Source of the DNA: Hydrogenophaga sp. Root209
GTDB lineage: Bacteria; Pseudomonadota; Gammaproteobacteria; Burkholderiales; Burkholderiaceae_C
Assembly (NCBI RefSeq): GCF_001428625.1
Contig: NZ_LMIE01000005.1
Coordinates: 219,103-283,102 of the forward strand
DNA length: 64,000 bases
Direction of reading: 5' to 3'
Below the pieces are notes generated by a model. It had not been told where the DNA came from. It made no database searches and saw only the letters and a program-made list of their open reading frames with translations. Each line of letters begins with the position of its first letter. The stretch's first letter is position 1. This document shows positions 20,719 to 29,247 of this stretch, piece by piece. A program made the translations under genes and the position numbers.

Positions 20719-21524
20719 GGGGTGGGTCCGGGTAACATGAGCGAAAAATCGCGCTCGAAGCGCATGAGGTGCTGGCCGCCGTCCACCAGCAGCGTGGTGC
20801 CGGTGATGGACGAATTGCTCAGCGCAAAGGCCACGGTGGCGGCCACGTCTTCGGGCGTTGAGGAGCGGCCCAGCGGTGACTGCTGGTGCAGGGCAGCGAA
20901 TTGCTCGTCGCTCAGCAGGTGGCTGGTGAGCGTGAGGCCCGGGGCAACGCCCACCACCCGCACGCACGGCGCCAACGCCAGCGCCAGCATGGTGTTGGCG
21001 GCTTCCAGCGCGGCCTTGGAGAGCGTGTAGCTGAAGAAGTCCGGGTTCATGTTCCAGAGCTTCTGGTCGAGCAGGTTGACCACGGCGCCTCGCGCATCGC
21101 GCGTGCTCAGGTGCGCGTGCAGGGCTTGGGCCAGGAGCACGGCCGCACCGGTGTTGGCTCGCAAGTGGGTTTCCATAGCGGCAAAACCGAAGCTTGCGGC
21201 GTTGTCGTTCTCGAAGGTGGAGGCGCTGTTGACCACCGCGTCGATCTGCCCGAAGCGCGCCACCACGGCCGGCAGCAGGGCGCGCACGCTGGCCTCATCG
21301 GCCAGATCGGCGAAGAAGGTGGCGGCGCTGCCGGGGCGGCCGGTGAGGGCGTCGCAGTCGGTGGCGGTGTGCTGCGCATGGGTGGCCGAGTGGCGGTGGT
21401 GCACGGCCACGTTCCAGCCGGCACGCGCCAGGGTGAGCGCGATGTCGCGGCCCAGGCGCTTGCCCGCGCCGGTGACGAGCACGGTGCGCGCTTCCGGCGC
21501 GGCAGGGGCGGACGAGGAGGGCAT
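20715..21524 (-). CDS. SDR oxidoreductase, probable pteridine (dihydromonapterin/dihydrofolate) reductase
   Basis: A 269-residue short-chain dehydrogenase. The NADPH loop reads TGAGKRLG (residues 18-25) and is followed by VHHRHS, resembling the NADPH-selecting HxR of pteridine reductases. The catalytic set is Asp153, Tyr166 and Lys170 (LLDQK ... YTLSK). The Asp-to-Tyr spacing of 13 and Tyr-to-Lys spacing of 4 match PTR1-type enzymes, where Asp replaces the usual SDR Ser. ATG 21524 is used, and the longer upstream reading overlaps the divergent methyltransferase. It overlaps folB by 4 bp. A FolM-like role in tetrahydromonapterin/folate reduction is my inference. Confidence 0.85.
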   Translation of the reverse strand: MPSSSAPAAPEARTVLVTGAGKRLGRDIALTLARAGWNVAVHHRHSATHAQHTATDCDALTGRPGSAATFFADLADEASVRALLPAVVARFGQIDAVVNSASTFENDNAASFGFAAMETHLRANTGAAVLLAQALHAHLSTRDARGAVVNLLDQKLWNMNPDFFSYTLSKAALEAANTMLALALAPCVRVVGVAPGLTLTSHLLSDEQFAALHQQSPLGRSSTPEDVAATVAFALSNSSITGTTLLVDGGQHLMRFERDFSLMLPGPTP

Positions 21525-21553
21525 TGGGCGACAATCCGGGGGTGCAGACCCCC

Positions 21554-22666
21554 ATGGCAACAGAACCGACGAGTTTAACGAGCGACCTCCTGCAGCGGGT
21601 GGTCGGGGCCATCGCACAAGCCGGGGGCTGGCTGCCGTTTGATCGGTTCATGGCGATGGCCTTGTACGAGCCCGGCCTGGGTTATTACGCCAACACCGCG
21701 CCCAAGTTCGGTCACACACCGCACGGCGGCAGCGACTTCGTGACCGCGCCCGAACTCACCCCGCTCTTTGGCCACACCCTGGCCCGCCAGGTGGCCCAAG
21801 CCCTGGACGCCACCGGCGCCGACGAGGTGTGGGAGTTCGGTGCCGGCACCGGCGCCCTCGCCTTGCAGGTCATCGAAGCCCTGGCCGACCAGGGCCGGCC
21901 GCTGCGCTGCTACACCATCGTCGATCTCTCCGGCAGCCTGCGCGAGCGCCAGCGCACCACCCTGGTGGCGTACGCGGACGTGGTGCGCTGGGTGGACGCG
22001 TTGCCCGAGCGCATGGAGGGCGTGGTGCTGGGCAACGAAGTGCTCGACGCCATGCCGGTGCAGTTGCTGGCGCGCGTGGGCGGCGTGTGGTTCGAGCGCG
22101 GCGTGGCGTGGAACGAAGGCCGGCTGGTCTGGGCCGACCGACCCACCGAGCTGCGCCCACCCGTGGACGTGCCCGGCGAGCACGACTACCTCACCGAGAT
22201 CCATCCACAGGCCGAGGCTTTCGTGCGCACCCTGGCCGACCGGCTGCAGCGTGGCGCGGCGTTTTTCCTTGATTACGGCTTTCCCGAAGCCGAGTACTTT
22301 CATGCGCAGCGCCACATGGGCACGCTGATCTGCCACCGCGCGCACCGCAGCGACAGCGATCCGCTGGCCGATGTGGGCCAGAAGGACATCACCGCGCACG
22401 TGAATTTCACCGGCATCGCCCTGGCCGCGCAGGACGCCGGCATGGCGGTGATCGGCTACACGAGCCAGGGGCGCTTTTTGTTGAACGCTGGTTTGCTGAC
22501 GCTGGCCCAGTCTGCCGACGCGCGCCAGAACGCGATGATGCAGAAGCTGCTCAACGAACACGAGATGGGCGAGCTGTTCAAGGTGCTGGCGCTGGCCCCC
22601 GCCGCCAGCGCGCAAGGCTGGGTACCGCTGGGTTTTGCCGTGGGCGACCGCACTCACAGGCTCTGA
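21554..22666 (+). CDS. SAM-dependent methyltransferase, MidA/NDUFAF7 family
   Basis: A 370-residue protein of the DUF185/MidA family. FMAMALYEPGLGYYAN, the GSDFVTAPELTPLFG signature and the SAM-binding WEFGAGTGALA all appear in the first 100 residues. GNEVLDAMPVQ and FFLDYGFPEAEYF follow. Eukaryotic NDUFAF7 methylates an arginine in complex I, and the bacterial substrate is not established. ATG 21554 is chosen. It leaves only 29 bp to the divergent SDR start, so in-frame TTG 21524 or GTG 21542 are less likely. Two bp separate its stop from the next small gene. Confidence 0.9.
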   Translation: MATEPTSLTSDLLQRVVGAIAQAGGWLPFDRFMAMALYEPGLGYYANTAPKFGHTPHGGSDFVTAPELTPLFGHTLARQVAQALDATGADEVWEFGAGTGALALQVIEALADQGRPLRCYTIVDLSGSLRERQRTTLVAYADVVRWVDALPERMEGVVLGNEVLDAMPVQLLARVGGVWFERGVAWNEGRLVWADRPTELRPPVDVPGEHDYLTEIHPQAEAFVRTLADRLQRGAAFFLDYGFPEAEYFHAQRHMGTLICHRAHRSDSDPLADVGQKDITAHVNFTGIALAAQDAGMAVIGYTSQGRFLLNAGLLTLAQSADARQNAMMQKLLNEHEMGELFKVLALAPAASAQGWVPLGFAVGDRTHRL

Positions 22667-22668
22667 CC

Positions 22669-22863
22669 ATGATCCGCTGGATGATCGTGATCTTCCTGGC
22701 GTTGCTGCTCATCAGCTGGTTCACGCCGATGCTGCGGCGCCTGGGCTTCGGCCGGTTGCCGGGCGATGTGCGGTTCAAGGCCTTCGGGCGCGACTGGAAC
22801 CTGCCGTTCGCCACCACCATCGTGCTGAGCATGCTGGCCAGCCTCATCAGCTACCTGGTCTGA
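22669..22863 (+). CDS. DUF2905 domain-containing small membrane protein
   Basis: A 64-residue protein with two membrane segments, at about residues 4-20 and 48-63. Between them lies the conserved motif LRRLGFGRLPGDVRF, diagnostic of DUF2905. It starts 2 bp after the methyltransferase stop, so it is almost certainly cotranscribed. The function is unknown. Confidence 0.85.
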   Translation: MIRWMIVIFLALLLISWFTPMLRRLGFGRLPGDVRFKAFGRDWNLPFATTIVLSMLASLISYLV

Positions 22864-22917
22864 GCGTTTGAAATCGAGGCGCTTGCATTTCGCCCGCCGG
22901 CCACCAACTGCTTGACC

Positions 22918-23361
22918 ATGAGCACCGACCTCCTGCACATCGTCTGCCCCCATTGCCACACCACCAACCGCGTGGCGAACGCGAGCCTTTCGCAGGCGCC
23001 CGACTGCGGCAAGTGCCACAAACCGCTGTTCACCGGCCACCCCGTGGCGCTGGACGAAGCGGCATTCGACAAACACATTGCCCGCTCCCAGGTGCCGGTG
23101 TTGGTGGACTTCTGGGCACCGTGGTGCGGCCCGTGCCGCGCGATGGCGCCGCAGTTCGAAGCCGCCGCGCGCGAGCTTGAACCCCACATGCGCCTGGCCA
23201 AGGTGAACACCGAAGAAGCGCAACAGCTCGGCGCACGGCTGCAGATCCGCAGCATTCCCACCCTCGCGCTGTTTGTGGGTGGGCGCGAGGTGGCGCGCCA
23301 GCCAGGCGCCATGGGTGCGGCGGACATCGTGCGCTGGGCGCGCTCACAGCGCGCGGGTTGA
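22918..23361 (+). CDS. trxC: Thioredoxin 2 (TrxC-type) with N-terminal zinc ribbon
   Basis: A 147-residue thioredoxin. The N-terminal 30 residues contain CPHC and CGKC, the zinc-binding pairs that distinguish TrxC from TrxA. The thioredoxin fold follows with the WCGPC active site at about residue 67 and the cis-proline loop IRSIPTL. It acts as a cytosolic disulfide reductase, often in oxidative stress. A TTG lies two codons upstream, but ATG 22918 gives the normal N-terminus. Confidence 0.94.
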   Translation: MSTDLLHIVCPHCHTTNRVANASLSQAPDCGKCHKPLFTGHPVALDEAAFDKHIARSQVPVLVDFWAPWCGPCRAMAPQFEAAARELEPHMRLAKVNTEEAQQLGARLQIRSIPTLALFVGGREVARQPGAMGAADIVRWARSQRAG

Positions 23362-23451
23362 CCCCGGTGGCCGCGCCGCAGCGGCCGGGCTATCATCCGC
23401 CGCTTTGCGCAGCCCGCCCCTGGCGCCGCGCAATCACGGAGGCACACCGCC

Positions 23452-24432
23452 ATGTCCCCTGAAGTTTCCGAGACCGGCCGTCTGCTCGCCGATGTGGGTG
23501 GCACCAACGCCCGTTTTGCCTGGCAAAGCGGTGCCGGCGCGCCGATGACCGATGTGCGTGTGTTGGCCTGCGCCGATTTCCCCACGCTGCAGGCGGCCAT
23601 GCACGCCTACCTCGAAGGCCTGGGCCGTGGTCGGCCTGCCCTGGCGGCCATCGCCATCGCCAACCCCATCACCGGGGACCAGGTCCGCATGACGAACCAC
23701 CACTGGGCTTTCTCGCAGGCCGCGGTGAAGGCCGAGTTCAACCTGGCACACCTGCGCCTGCTCAACGATTTCACCGCGCTCGCCCTGGCCCTGCCCGACC
23801 TGCCCACCAGCGAACTGCGCCAGATCGGCGGCGGGGTGGGCGAACCCGGCAAGGCCCGCGCATTGCTGGGCGCGGGCACCGGTCTGGGGGTGTCGGGGCT
23901 GCTGCCCGACGGCGCGGGCGGCTGGGTGCCCGTGGAGGGCGAGGGTGGCCACGTGACGCTGCCCGCGGTGAGCGCCCGTGAACGGCTGGTGATGGACGGT
24001 CTCATGCGGATGTATGGCCGCGCCTCGGCGGAGCGGCTGTGCAGCGGCCAGGGCCTGGTCGACACCTTCACGCTGCTGTGCGATGCCGACGGCGTGGCCT
24101 TGAGCGGCATGAGCACGGCCGCCTCCGTGGCCGACTCCGCCTTGCACGCACGCCAGCCACAGGCGCTGGAGGCGCTGAACATGCTGTGCGCCATGCTGGG
24201 CTCGGTGGCCGGCAATCTGGCGCTCACACTGGGCGCGCGCGGCGGGGTCTATGTGGGTGGCGGCATCGTGCCGCGCCTGGGCAGCTGGTTCGACACCTCG
24301 CCGTTTCGTGACCGCTTCGAGTCCAAAGGTCGCTTCCAGACCTACCTCAAGGACGTGCCCGTGTGGGTGATCACGTCGGCGCAATCCCCGGCCCTGCTGG
24401 GCGCTGCGCGGGCGCTCTCCGGCTTGCGCTGA
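23452..24432 (+). CDS. glk: Glucokinase
   Basis: A 326-residue bacterial glucokinase (ROK-related Glk family) that phosphorylates glucose at the expense of ATP. The phosphate-binding loop LADVGGTNARFA is at about residues 12-23. NDFTALALALP carries the catalytic Asp region, followed by LGAGTGLGVSGLLP and the substrate-site VPVEGEGGHVTLP. ACGGAGG just upstream supports ATG 23452. The gene directly precedes a sugar ABC transporter on the same strand (150 bp gap), consistent with uptake of free glucose followed by phosphorylation. Confidence 0.95.
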   Translation: MSPEVSETGRLLADVGGTNARFAWQSGAGAPMTDVRVLACADFPTLQAAMHAYLEGLGRGRPALAAIAIANPITGDQVRMTNHHWAFSQAAVKAEFNLAHLRLLNDFTALALALPDLPTSELRQIGGGVGEPGKARALLGAGTGLGVSGLLPDGAGGWVPVEGEGGHVTLPAVSARERLVMDGLMRMYGRASAERLCSGQGLVDTFTLLCDADGVALSGMSTAASVADSALHARQPQALEALNMLCAMLGSVAGNLALTLGARGGVYVGGGIVPRLGSWFDTSPFRDRFESKGRFQTYLKDVPVWVITSAQSPALLGAARALSGLR

Positions 24433-24473
24433 TCCCCATCGCGCCCGCGGTTTGCGGGTTTCTCCGGATGTGA

Positions 24474-24491
24474 TCATTAATTAATTAATGA
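24474..24491. promoter_or_regulatory. 18-bp perfect palindrome, candidate operator upstream of the sugar ABC operon
   Basis: TCATTAATTAATTAATGA is identical to its reverse complement. It sits in an AT-rich patch between glk and the substrate-binding protein gene, 92 bp before the latter's ATG. AT-rich perfect dyads of this size in this context are typical repressor sites. No regulator gene for it is in the neighbourhood, so the binding protein is unknown. Confidence 0.6.
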
Positions 24492-24582
24492 AAAATGAAC
24501 GACCCCGGCGCAACCGACGTCTGTTCGGTGGACGCCCGCCGGGTCCATTCACCAGGCCGCAGGCCCACCTTCGGAGACAGCC

Positions 24583-25899
24583 ATGAAATTCCCAGTCACG
24601 CTCGGTGCGGCCCTTGTGGCCGCCATGCTTGCCACCGCTTGCGGCAAAAAAGAGGAGGCCGCGCCCGTGGCCGCCACCCCGGCGCCGGCCGCCGCTCCCG
24701 CCGCTGCGCCCCAGCAGACGGTGGAGGTGCTGCACTACTGGACCTCGGGCGGCGAAGCCAAGTCGGCCGCCGAGCTCAAGGCCATGCTGGAAGCCAAGGG
24801 ACACCTGTGGAAAGACTTCGCCGTGGCCGGCGGCGGCGGTGAAAACGCCATGACCGTGCTCAAGAGCCGCGCCGTTTCGGGCAACCCGCCCACCGCCGCC
24901 CAGGTCAAGGGCCCGGCCATTCAGGAATGGGCCAACGAAGGCATGCTGACCAGCATCGACAGCGTGGCCCAGGCAGAGAAGTGGGACGAGCTGCTGCCCA
25001 AAGTGGTGGCCGACGTGATGAAGGCCAAGGGCAGCTACGTGGCCGCGCCGGTCAACGTGCACCGCGTCAACTGGATGTGGGCCAACCCCGAGGTGCTGAA
25101 GAAGGCGGGTGTGGAAGGCATGCCCAAGACCTGGGATGAGTTCTTCGTCGCGGCCGACAAGATCAAGAAATCGGGCAACGTGGCGCTGGCCCACGGTGGC
25201 CAGAACTGGCAGGACTTCACGGTGTTCGAGTCGGTCGTGCTCGGCGTTGGTGGCCCGCAGTTCTACACCGACGCTTTCGTGAAGCTCGACCCCGCGGCGC
25301 TGACCAGCCCCACCATGACGAAGGCGCTCACCACCTTCCGCAAACTCAAGGGCTACACCGACGCCGCCTCCACCGGGCGCGACTGGAACATGACCACCGC
25401 CACTGTGATTCAAGGCAAGGCCGGCTTCCAGTTCATGGGCGACTGGGCCAAGGGCGAGTTCACCGCCGCTGGCCAGAAACCCGGTGAAGGTTTCCTCTGC
25501 GCCGCCGCGCCCGGCACGGCCAACGCCTACACCTTCAACGTCGACTCCTTCATCATGTTCAAGCTCAAGGACGAGGCCGCGCAGAAGGCCCAGGCCGATC
25601 TGGCCTCGGCGATCCTGAGCCCCGCGTTCCAGGAAGTGTTCAACCAGAACAAGGGTTCGATCCCGGTGCGCCTGGGCCACGACATGAGCAAGTTCGACGA
25701 CTGCGCCCAGCTCTCGGCGAAGGACTTCGTGGCCACCGCCCAATCGGGCGGCCTGGTGCCGTCGATTGCCCACGGCATGGCGGTGGAGCCGGCCAAACAG
25801 GGCGCGATCCAGGACGTGGTGACCCAGTTCTGGAACGACGACAAGCTCAGCGTGGCCGACGCGCAGAAGCGCATCGCCCAGGCCGCGGCCGCCAAGTAA
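24583..25899 (+). CDS. Sugar (glucose-type) ABC transporter substrate-binding lipoprotein
   Basis: A 438-residue extracellular solute-binding protein of family 1 (MalE-like). The signal peptide ends in a lipobox (AAMLATAC, cysteine about residue 20). An Ala/Pro-rich linker of about 25 residues precedes the binding domain (VEVLHYWTSGGEAKSA). It resembles GtsA, the glucose-binding protein of Pseudomonas. The adjacent glucokinase strengthens a glucose or related hexose assignment, but specificity is inferred. The GGAGA ribosome site is 6 bp before ATG 24583. It is the first gene of a four-gene transporter operon. Confidence 0.9.
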   Translation: MKFPVTLGAALVAAMLATACGKKEEAAPVAATPAPAAAPAAAPQQTVEVLHYWTSGGEAKSAAELKAMLEAKGHLWKDFAVAGGGGENAMTVLKSRAVSGNPPTAAQVKGPAIQEWANEGMLTSIDSVAQAEKWDELLPKVVADVMKAKGSYVAAPVNVHRVNWMWANPEVLKKAGVEGMPKTWDEFFVAADKIKKSGNVALAHGGQNWQDFTVFESVVLGVGGPQFYTDAFVKLDPAALTSPTMTKALTTFRKLKGYTDAASTGRDWNMTTATVIQGKAGFQFMGDWAKGEFTAAGQKPGEGFLCAAAPGTANAYTFNVDSFIMFKLKDEAAQKAQADLASAILSPAFQEVFNQNKGSIPVRLGHDMSKFDDCAQLSAKDFVATAQSGGLVPSIAHGMAVEPAKQGAIQDVVTQFWNDDKLSVADAQKRIAQAAAAK

Positions 25900-25950
25900 G
25901 CCTGGCCAGTGAAATCGGTGCAGGCCCGCCGGGCTTGCACCGGTCGCGCC

Positions 25951-26820
25951 ATGAAGAACAACCTCGACCACATCCTGCCGCGGCTGGTGCTCGCACCGGC
26001 CTTCGTGCTGGGGCTGGCCTTTATCTACGGCTTCATGGCCTGGAACGGCCTGCTCTCGGTGACGGCCTCGCGCATGCTGCCCAACTACGAGCTCGTGGGG
26101 CTGGCGCAATACGGCCGGCTGTGGGAGATGGACCGCTGGTGGGTGGCGCTGAAGAACCTCGCCATCTTCGGTGTGCTCTACGTCGGCCTCTCCATGGCGT
26201 TGGGCATTTTTCTGGCGATCCTGCTCGACCAGAAGGTGCGCGGTGAAGGCTTTATCCGCACGGTTTACCTGTACCCGATGGCGCTGTCCTTCGTGGTGAC
26301 CGGCACGGCCTGGAAATGGATCCTCAACCCCAGCGAGGGCCTGCAGAAGATGGTGCAGGACATGGGCTGGACCAGCTTCACCTTCGACTGGCTGGTGCAG
26401 TCCGATATGGCCATTTATTGCGTGGTGATCGCCGGCGTGTGGCAGTCGGCCGGCTTTGCCATGGCGCTGTTTCTGGCCGGCCTGCGCGGCATCGACGACA
26501 GCATCATCAAGGCCGCGCAGATCGACGGCGCCTCGTTGCCACGCATCTACCTGCGCATCGTGCTGCCCGCGCTCAGCCCGGTATTCTTCTCCACGCTCAT
26601 GGTGCTGGCCCACCTGGCCATCAAGAGCTTCGACCTGGTGATGGCGCTCACTTCGGGTGGCCCGGGCTATGCCACCGACGTGCCGGCCACCTTCATGTTT
26701 GCCATGAGCTTCAGCCGCGGCCAGATCGGCCTGGGCGCGGCCAGCGCCACCATCATGCTGGCCACCGTGGCCGCCATCGTCGTGCCTTACCTCTACAGCG
26801 AACTGCGGAGCAGGAGATGA
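25951..26820 (+). CDS. Sugar ABC transporter permease (GtsB/MalF type)
   Basis: A 289-residue inner-membrane permease with six predicted segments. The cytoplasmic EAA loop that docks the ATPase reads AAQIDGASLPRIYLRIVLPALSP in parts. The first segment is PRLVLAPAFVLGLAFIYG. ATG 25951 (MKNNLDHILP) is chosen over an upstream start at 25909, which only adds a poorly conserved tail. It pairs with the permease at 26978 to form the channel. A GC-rich repeat separates the two permease genes. Confidence 0.9.
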   Translation: MKNNLDHILPRLVLAPAFVLGLAFIYGFMAWNGLLSVTASRMLPNYELVGLAQYGRLWEMDRWWVALKNLAIFGVLYVGLSMALGIFLAILLDQKVRGEGFIRTVYLYPMALSFVVTGTAWKWILNPSEGLQKMVQDMGWTSFTFDWLVQSDMAIYCVVIAGVWQSAGFAMALFLAGLRGIDDSIIKAAQIDGASLPRIYLRIVLPALSPVFFSTLMVLAHLAIKSFDLVMALTSGGPGYATDVPATFMFAMSFSRGQIGLGAASATIMLATVAAIVVPYLYSELRSRR

Positions 26821-26821
26821 A

Positions 26822-26908
26822 CTCCCCCCTGCGCCGCTTCGCGGCTTCCCCCCGGAGGGGGGACCACGCTGGTGGCCCGGCAAAGCCGGTTCCACGGCGT
26901 GCGCTGGA
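26822..26908. repeat. Copy of the dispersed GC-rich intergenic repeat (variant)
   Basis: The spacer between the two permease genes holds a CGCCGCTTCGCGG hairpin and a C6-GGA-G6 hairpin (26848-26862). It then has GGTGGCCCGGCAAAGCCGG. This is a variant of the repeat seen at 31345, 43300, 45966, 53383, 54087 and 54868. It lies inside an operon and could affect mRNA stability or relative expression of the downstream genes. Confidence 0.6.
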
Positions 26909-26977
26909 TCGGACACGCGCTCCGACTCCGTGTCTGCGTGTCGCCATCGAAGGTCCGGAAGATTCAGGTGAAAAACC

Positions 26978-27838
26978 GTGAACCAGAAACGTTTCACCCT
27001 CAGCCGCTTCGTCTTGATGAGCACGCTGCTCATTGGTGCGGCCTTCTTCCTCGCACCGCTCTACGTGATGCTCGCCACCTCGTTCAAGGACGCCGACGAG
27101 ATCCGCAACGGCAACCTGCTCAGCCTGCCGGGCAGCCTCAACTTTTCGGCCTGGGGCCAGGCGTGGTCCAGTGCCTGCACGGGGGTGGACTGCAACGGCC
27201 TGCAGCCGTTCTTCTGGAACTCGGTGTTCATGGCGATCCCCGCGGTGCTGATCTCCACCACCTGGGGCGCGCTCAACGGCTATGTGCTGAGTCTGTGGAA
27301 ATTTCGCGGCAGCGAGACCTTCTTCGGTTTGCTGCTGTTCGGTGTGTTCATGCCGTTTCAGGTGGTGTTGCTGCCCATGAGCCAGGTGCTGGGTTGGATG
27401 GGTCTTTCCAGCTCCATTGGTGGGTTGATCCTGGTGCACTGCCTCGCCGGCCTGCCCAGCACCACGCTCTTTTTTCGCAACTACTACGCGGCCGTGCCGG
27501 GCGAGCTGCTGCAGGCCGCCAAGCTCGATGGCGCGGGTTTCTGGCAGATCTTCCTGCGCATCATCGTGCCCATGTCCACGCCCATCGTCATGGTCACCCT
27601 CATCTGGCAGTTCACCCAGATCTGGAACGACTTCCTCTTCGGCGTGGCCTTCAGCGGCGCCGATTCCAAACCCGTCACGGTGGGCCTGAACAACCTGGCC
27701 AACACCACCAGCAGCGTGAAGGCCTACAACGTGGACATGGCCGGCGCCCTGATTGCCGCCTTGCCCACGGTGGCGGTGTACGTGCTCGCGGGCCGTTATT
27801 TTGTGCGCGGCCTGACGGCTGGCGCGGTGAAAGGTTGA
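26978..27838 (+). CDS. Sugar ABC transporter permease (GtsC/MalG type)
   Basis: A 286-residue inner-membrane permease with six predicted segments, starting from the N-terminal LMSTLLIGAAFFLAPLYVML helix. The EAA loop is AAKLDGAGFWQIFLRIIVP. The start is GTG 26978 (MNQKRFTLSRF). The gene is followed 5 bp later by the ATPase, indicating one transcript. It belongs to the MalFGK-type carbohydrate uptake family 1, with glucose as the inferred substrate. Confidence 0.9.
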   Translation: MNQKRFTLSRFVLMSTLLIGAAFFLAPLYVMLATSFKDADEIRNGNLLSLPGSLNFSAWGQAWSSACTGVDCNGLQPFFWNSVFMAIPAVLISTTWGALNGYVLSLWKFRGSETFFGLLLFGVFMPFQVVLLPMSQVLGWMGLSSSIGGLILVHCLAGLPSTTLFFRNYYAAVPGELLQAAKLDGAGFWQIFLRIIVPMSTPIVMVTLIWQFTQIWNDFLFGVAFSGADSKPVTVGLNNLANTTSSVKAYNVDMAGALIAALPTVAVYVLAGRYFVRGLTAGAVKG

Positions 27839-27843
27839 ACTCC

Positions 27844-28929
27844 ATGGCTGCATCCGCCGCATCCGCGCTCGACATCCGGGGCGTGCGCAAATGTTTCGGC
27901 AAGGGCGAGCGGCAGGTCGAGGTCTTGAAGAAGATCGACATCGCCGTGGCCCCGGGCGAATTCCTCATCCTGGTCGGGCCCTCGGGCTGCGGCAAGTCCA
28001 CCTTGCTGAGCATCATTGCCGGGCTGGAAGAGCCCACCGAAGGCGCGATCCGCATCGCAGGCCGTGACGTGGTGGGCGTGGCGCCCGCGCAGCGCGACAT
28101 CGCCATGGTGTTCCAGAGCTACGCGCTCTACCCCACCATGAGCGTGGCCGACAACATCGGCTTCGCGCTGGAGATGCGCAAGGTGCCCAAGCCCGAGCGC
28201 CAGAGGCGCATCGCCGAGGTGGCCGCCATGCTGCAGATCGAGCACCTGCTGGACCGCCGGCCGAGCCAGCTCTCGGGCGGCCAGCGCCAGCGCGTGGCCA
28301 TGGGCCGGGCCCTGGCGCGCCAGCCGCAGCTGTTCCTGTTCGACGAGCCTCTGTCCAACCTGGACGCCAAGCTGCGCGTGGAAATGCGCGCCGAGATCAA
28401 ACGCCTGCACCAGGCCAGCGGCATCACCAGCGTGTACGTCACGCACGACCAGATCGAGGCCATGACGCTGGGCAGCCGCATCGCGGTGATGAAGGACGGC
28501 ATCCTGCAGCAGCTCGGCACGCCCGACGAGATCTACAACCGCCCGGCCAACACCTACGTGGCCACCTTCATCGGCTCGCCCACCATGAACCTGGTGCCGG
28601 GGCGCAGCGTGGCCGAAGCCGGCCGGGGCTTCAGCATCGCGGGTGCCGACCTGCCGCTGGCCTGCCCGGGCGCGGGCCACAGCGCGGCGCTGATGGGCCT
28701 GCGGCCCGAGCACATCTCCCTGACCGACAGCGCGCCCTGGCGCGGCGAGGTGAGCGTGGTCGAACCCACCGGTGCCGACACCTTCGTGGTGATCAAGACC
28801 GAGGCCGGCGACGTGACGGTGCGCACCTCGCCGCAGGTGCGCGTGGCGCCCGGGGACCGCGTGGGGCTGGACGTGCAGGCGTTGCACGTGAACTGGTTCG
28901 ATCCAGGCTCCGGGCAACGGATGCCCTGA
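27844..28929 (+). CDS. Sugar ABC transporter ATP-binding protein (MalK/UgpC family)
   Basis: A 361-residue ATPase. Walker A GPSGCGKST, Q-loop VFQSYALYP, signature LSGGQRQR, Walker B LFLFDEPLSNLD and the His switch VTHDQ are all intact. The C-terminal 120 residues form the MalK-type OB/TOBE regulatory region (LRPEHISL). The frame is open upstream to 26872, but that stretch is a shadow of the permease gene. ATG 27844 is the domain start. It completes the glk-linked sugar transporter. Confidence 0.94.
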   Translation: MAASAASALDIRGVRKCFGKGERQVEVLKKIDIAVAPGEFLILVGPSGCGKSTLLSIIAGLEEPTEGAIRIAGRDVVGVAPAQRDIAMVFQSYALYPTMSVADNIGFALEMRKVPKPERQRRIAEVAAMLQIEHLLDRRPSQLSGGQRQRVAMGRALARQPQLFLFDEPLSNLDAKLRVEMRAEIKRLHQASGITSVYVTHDQIEAMTLGSRIAVMKDGILQQLGTPDEIYNRPANTYVATFIGSPTMNLVPGRSVAEAGRGFSIAGADLPLACPGAGHSAALMGLRPEHISLTDSAPWRGEVSVVEPTGADTFVVIKTEAGDVTVRTSPQVRVAPGDRVGLDVQALHVNWFDPGSGQRMP

Positions 28930-28986
28930 GCGCAGTGCCGGCGCTAAGCTTGGTGTCTGCACCCTTCCCACACCTCAGGAGCCTTC

Positions 28987-29238
28987 ATGAGCCAGTCCAC
29001 CCTGCGCATTGCCCTTGTGTTCAACCCCGAAGACCAGACCTGGATGCGCCGCGCCTCACTCGCCGTGCCCGATTTCTGGCGCGGTCACGGCGTGGCGCCG
29101 GCCGCCGGCGACGTGTTCCGGCTGGGTGGGCGGCAGTTCACCGTGCAGGGCCGGCTGTGGGAGCAGGATGGTGAAGGCACGGTGCTGCGCGTCTATGTCG
29201 GCAGCGCACACGCCGAGAGCGATTCGGTGTTCGGCTGA
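28987..29238 (+). CDS. Conserved small protein of unknown function
   Basis: An 83-residue soluble protein with no signal peptide or membrane segment (STLRIALVFNPEDQTWMRRA at the start). Its composition looks like a genuine small beta-rich domain (VFRLGGRQFTVQGRLWEQ, TVLRVYVG). It has a good ribosome site (AGGAG about 6 bp before the ATG). It follows the sugar transporter by 57 bp and is convergent with a sensor kinase gene 9 bp away. I do not recognise the family. Confidence 0.6.
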   Translation: MSQSTLRIALVFNPEDQTWMRRASLAVPDFWRGHGVAPAAGDVFRLGGRQFTVQGRLWEQDGEGTVLRVYVGSAHAESDSVFG

Positions 29239-29247
29239 CCGCCGCGA

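Noticed and set aside
24481-27033. Open frame of 850 codons on the minus strand opposite the sugar transporter
   Set aside because: It is an antisense shadow in GC-rich sequence, low in complexity, covering genes with intact ABC transporter motifs on the other strand.
26872-27843. N-terminal extension of the sugar ABC ATPase gene
   Set aside because: The extra codons overlap the permease gene in another frame and have no ATPase similarity. The domain starts at ATG 27844.
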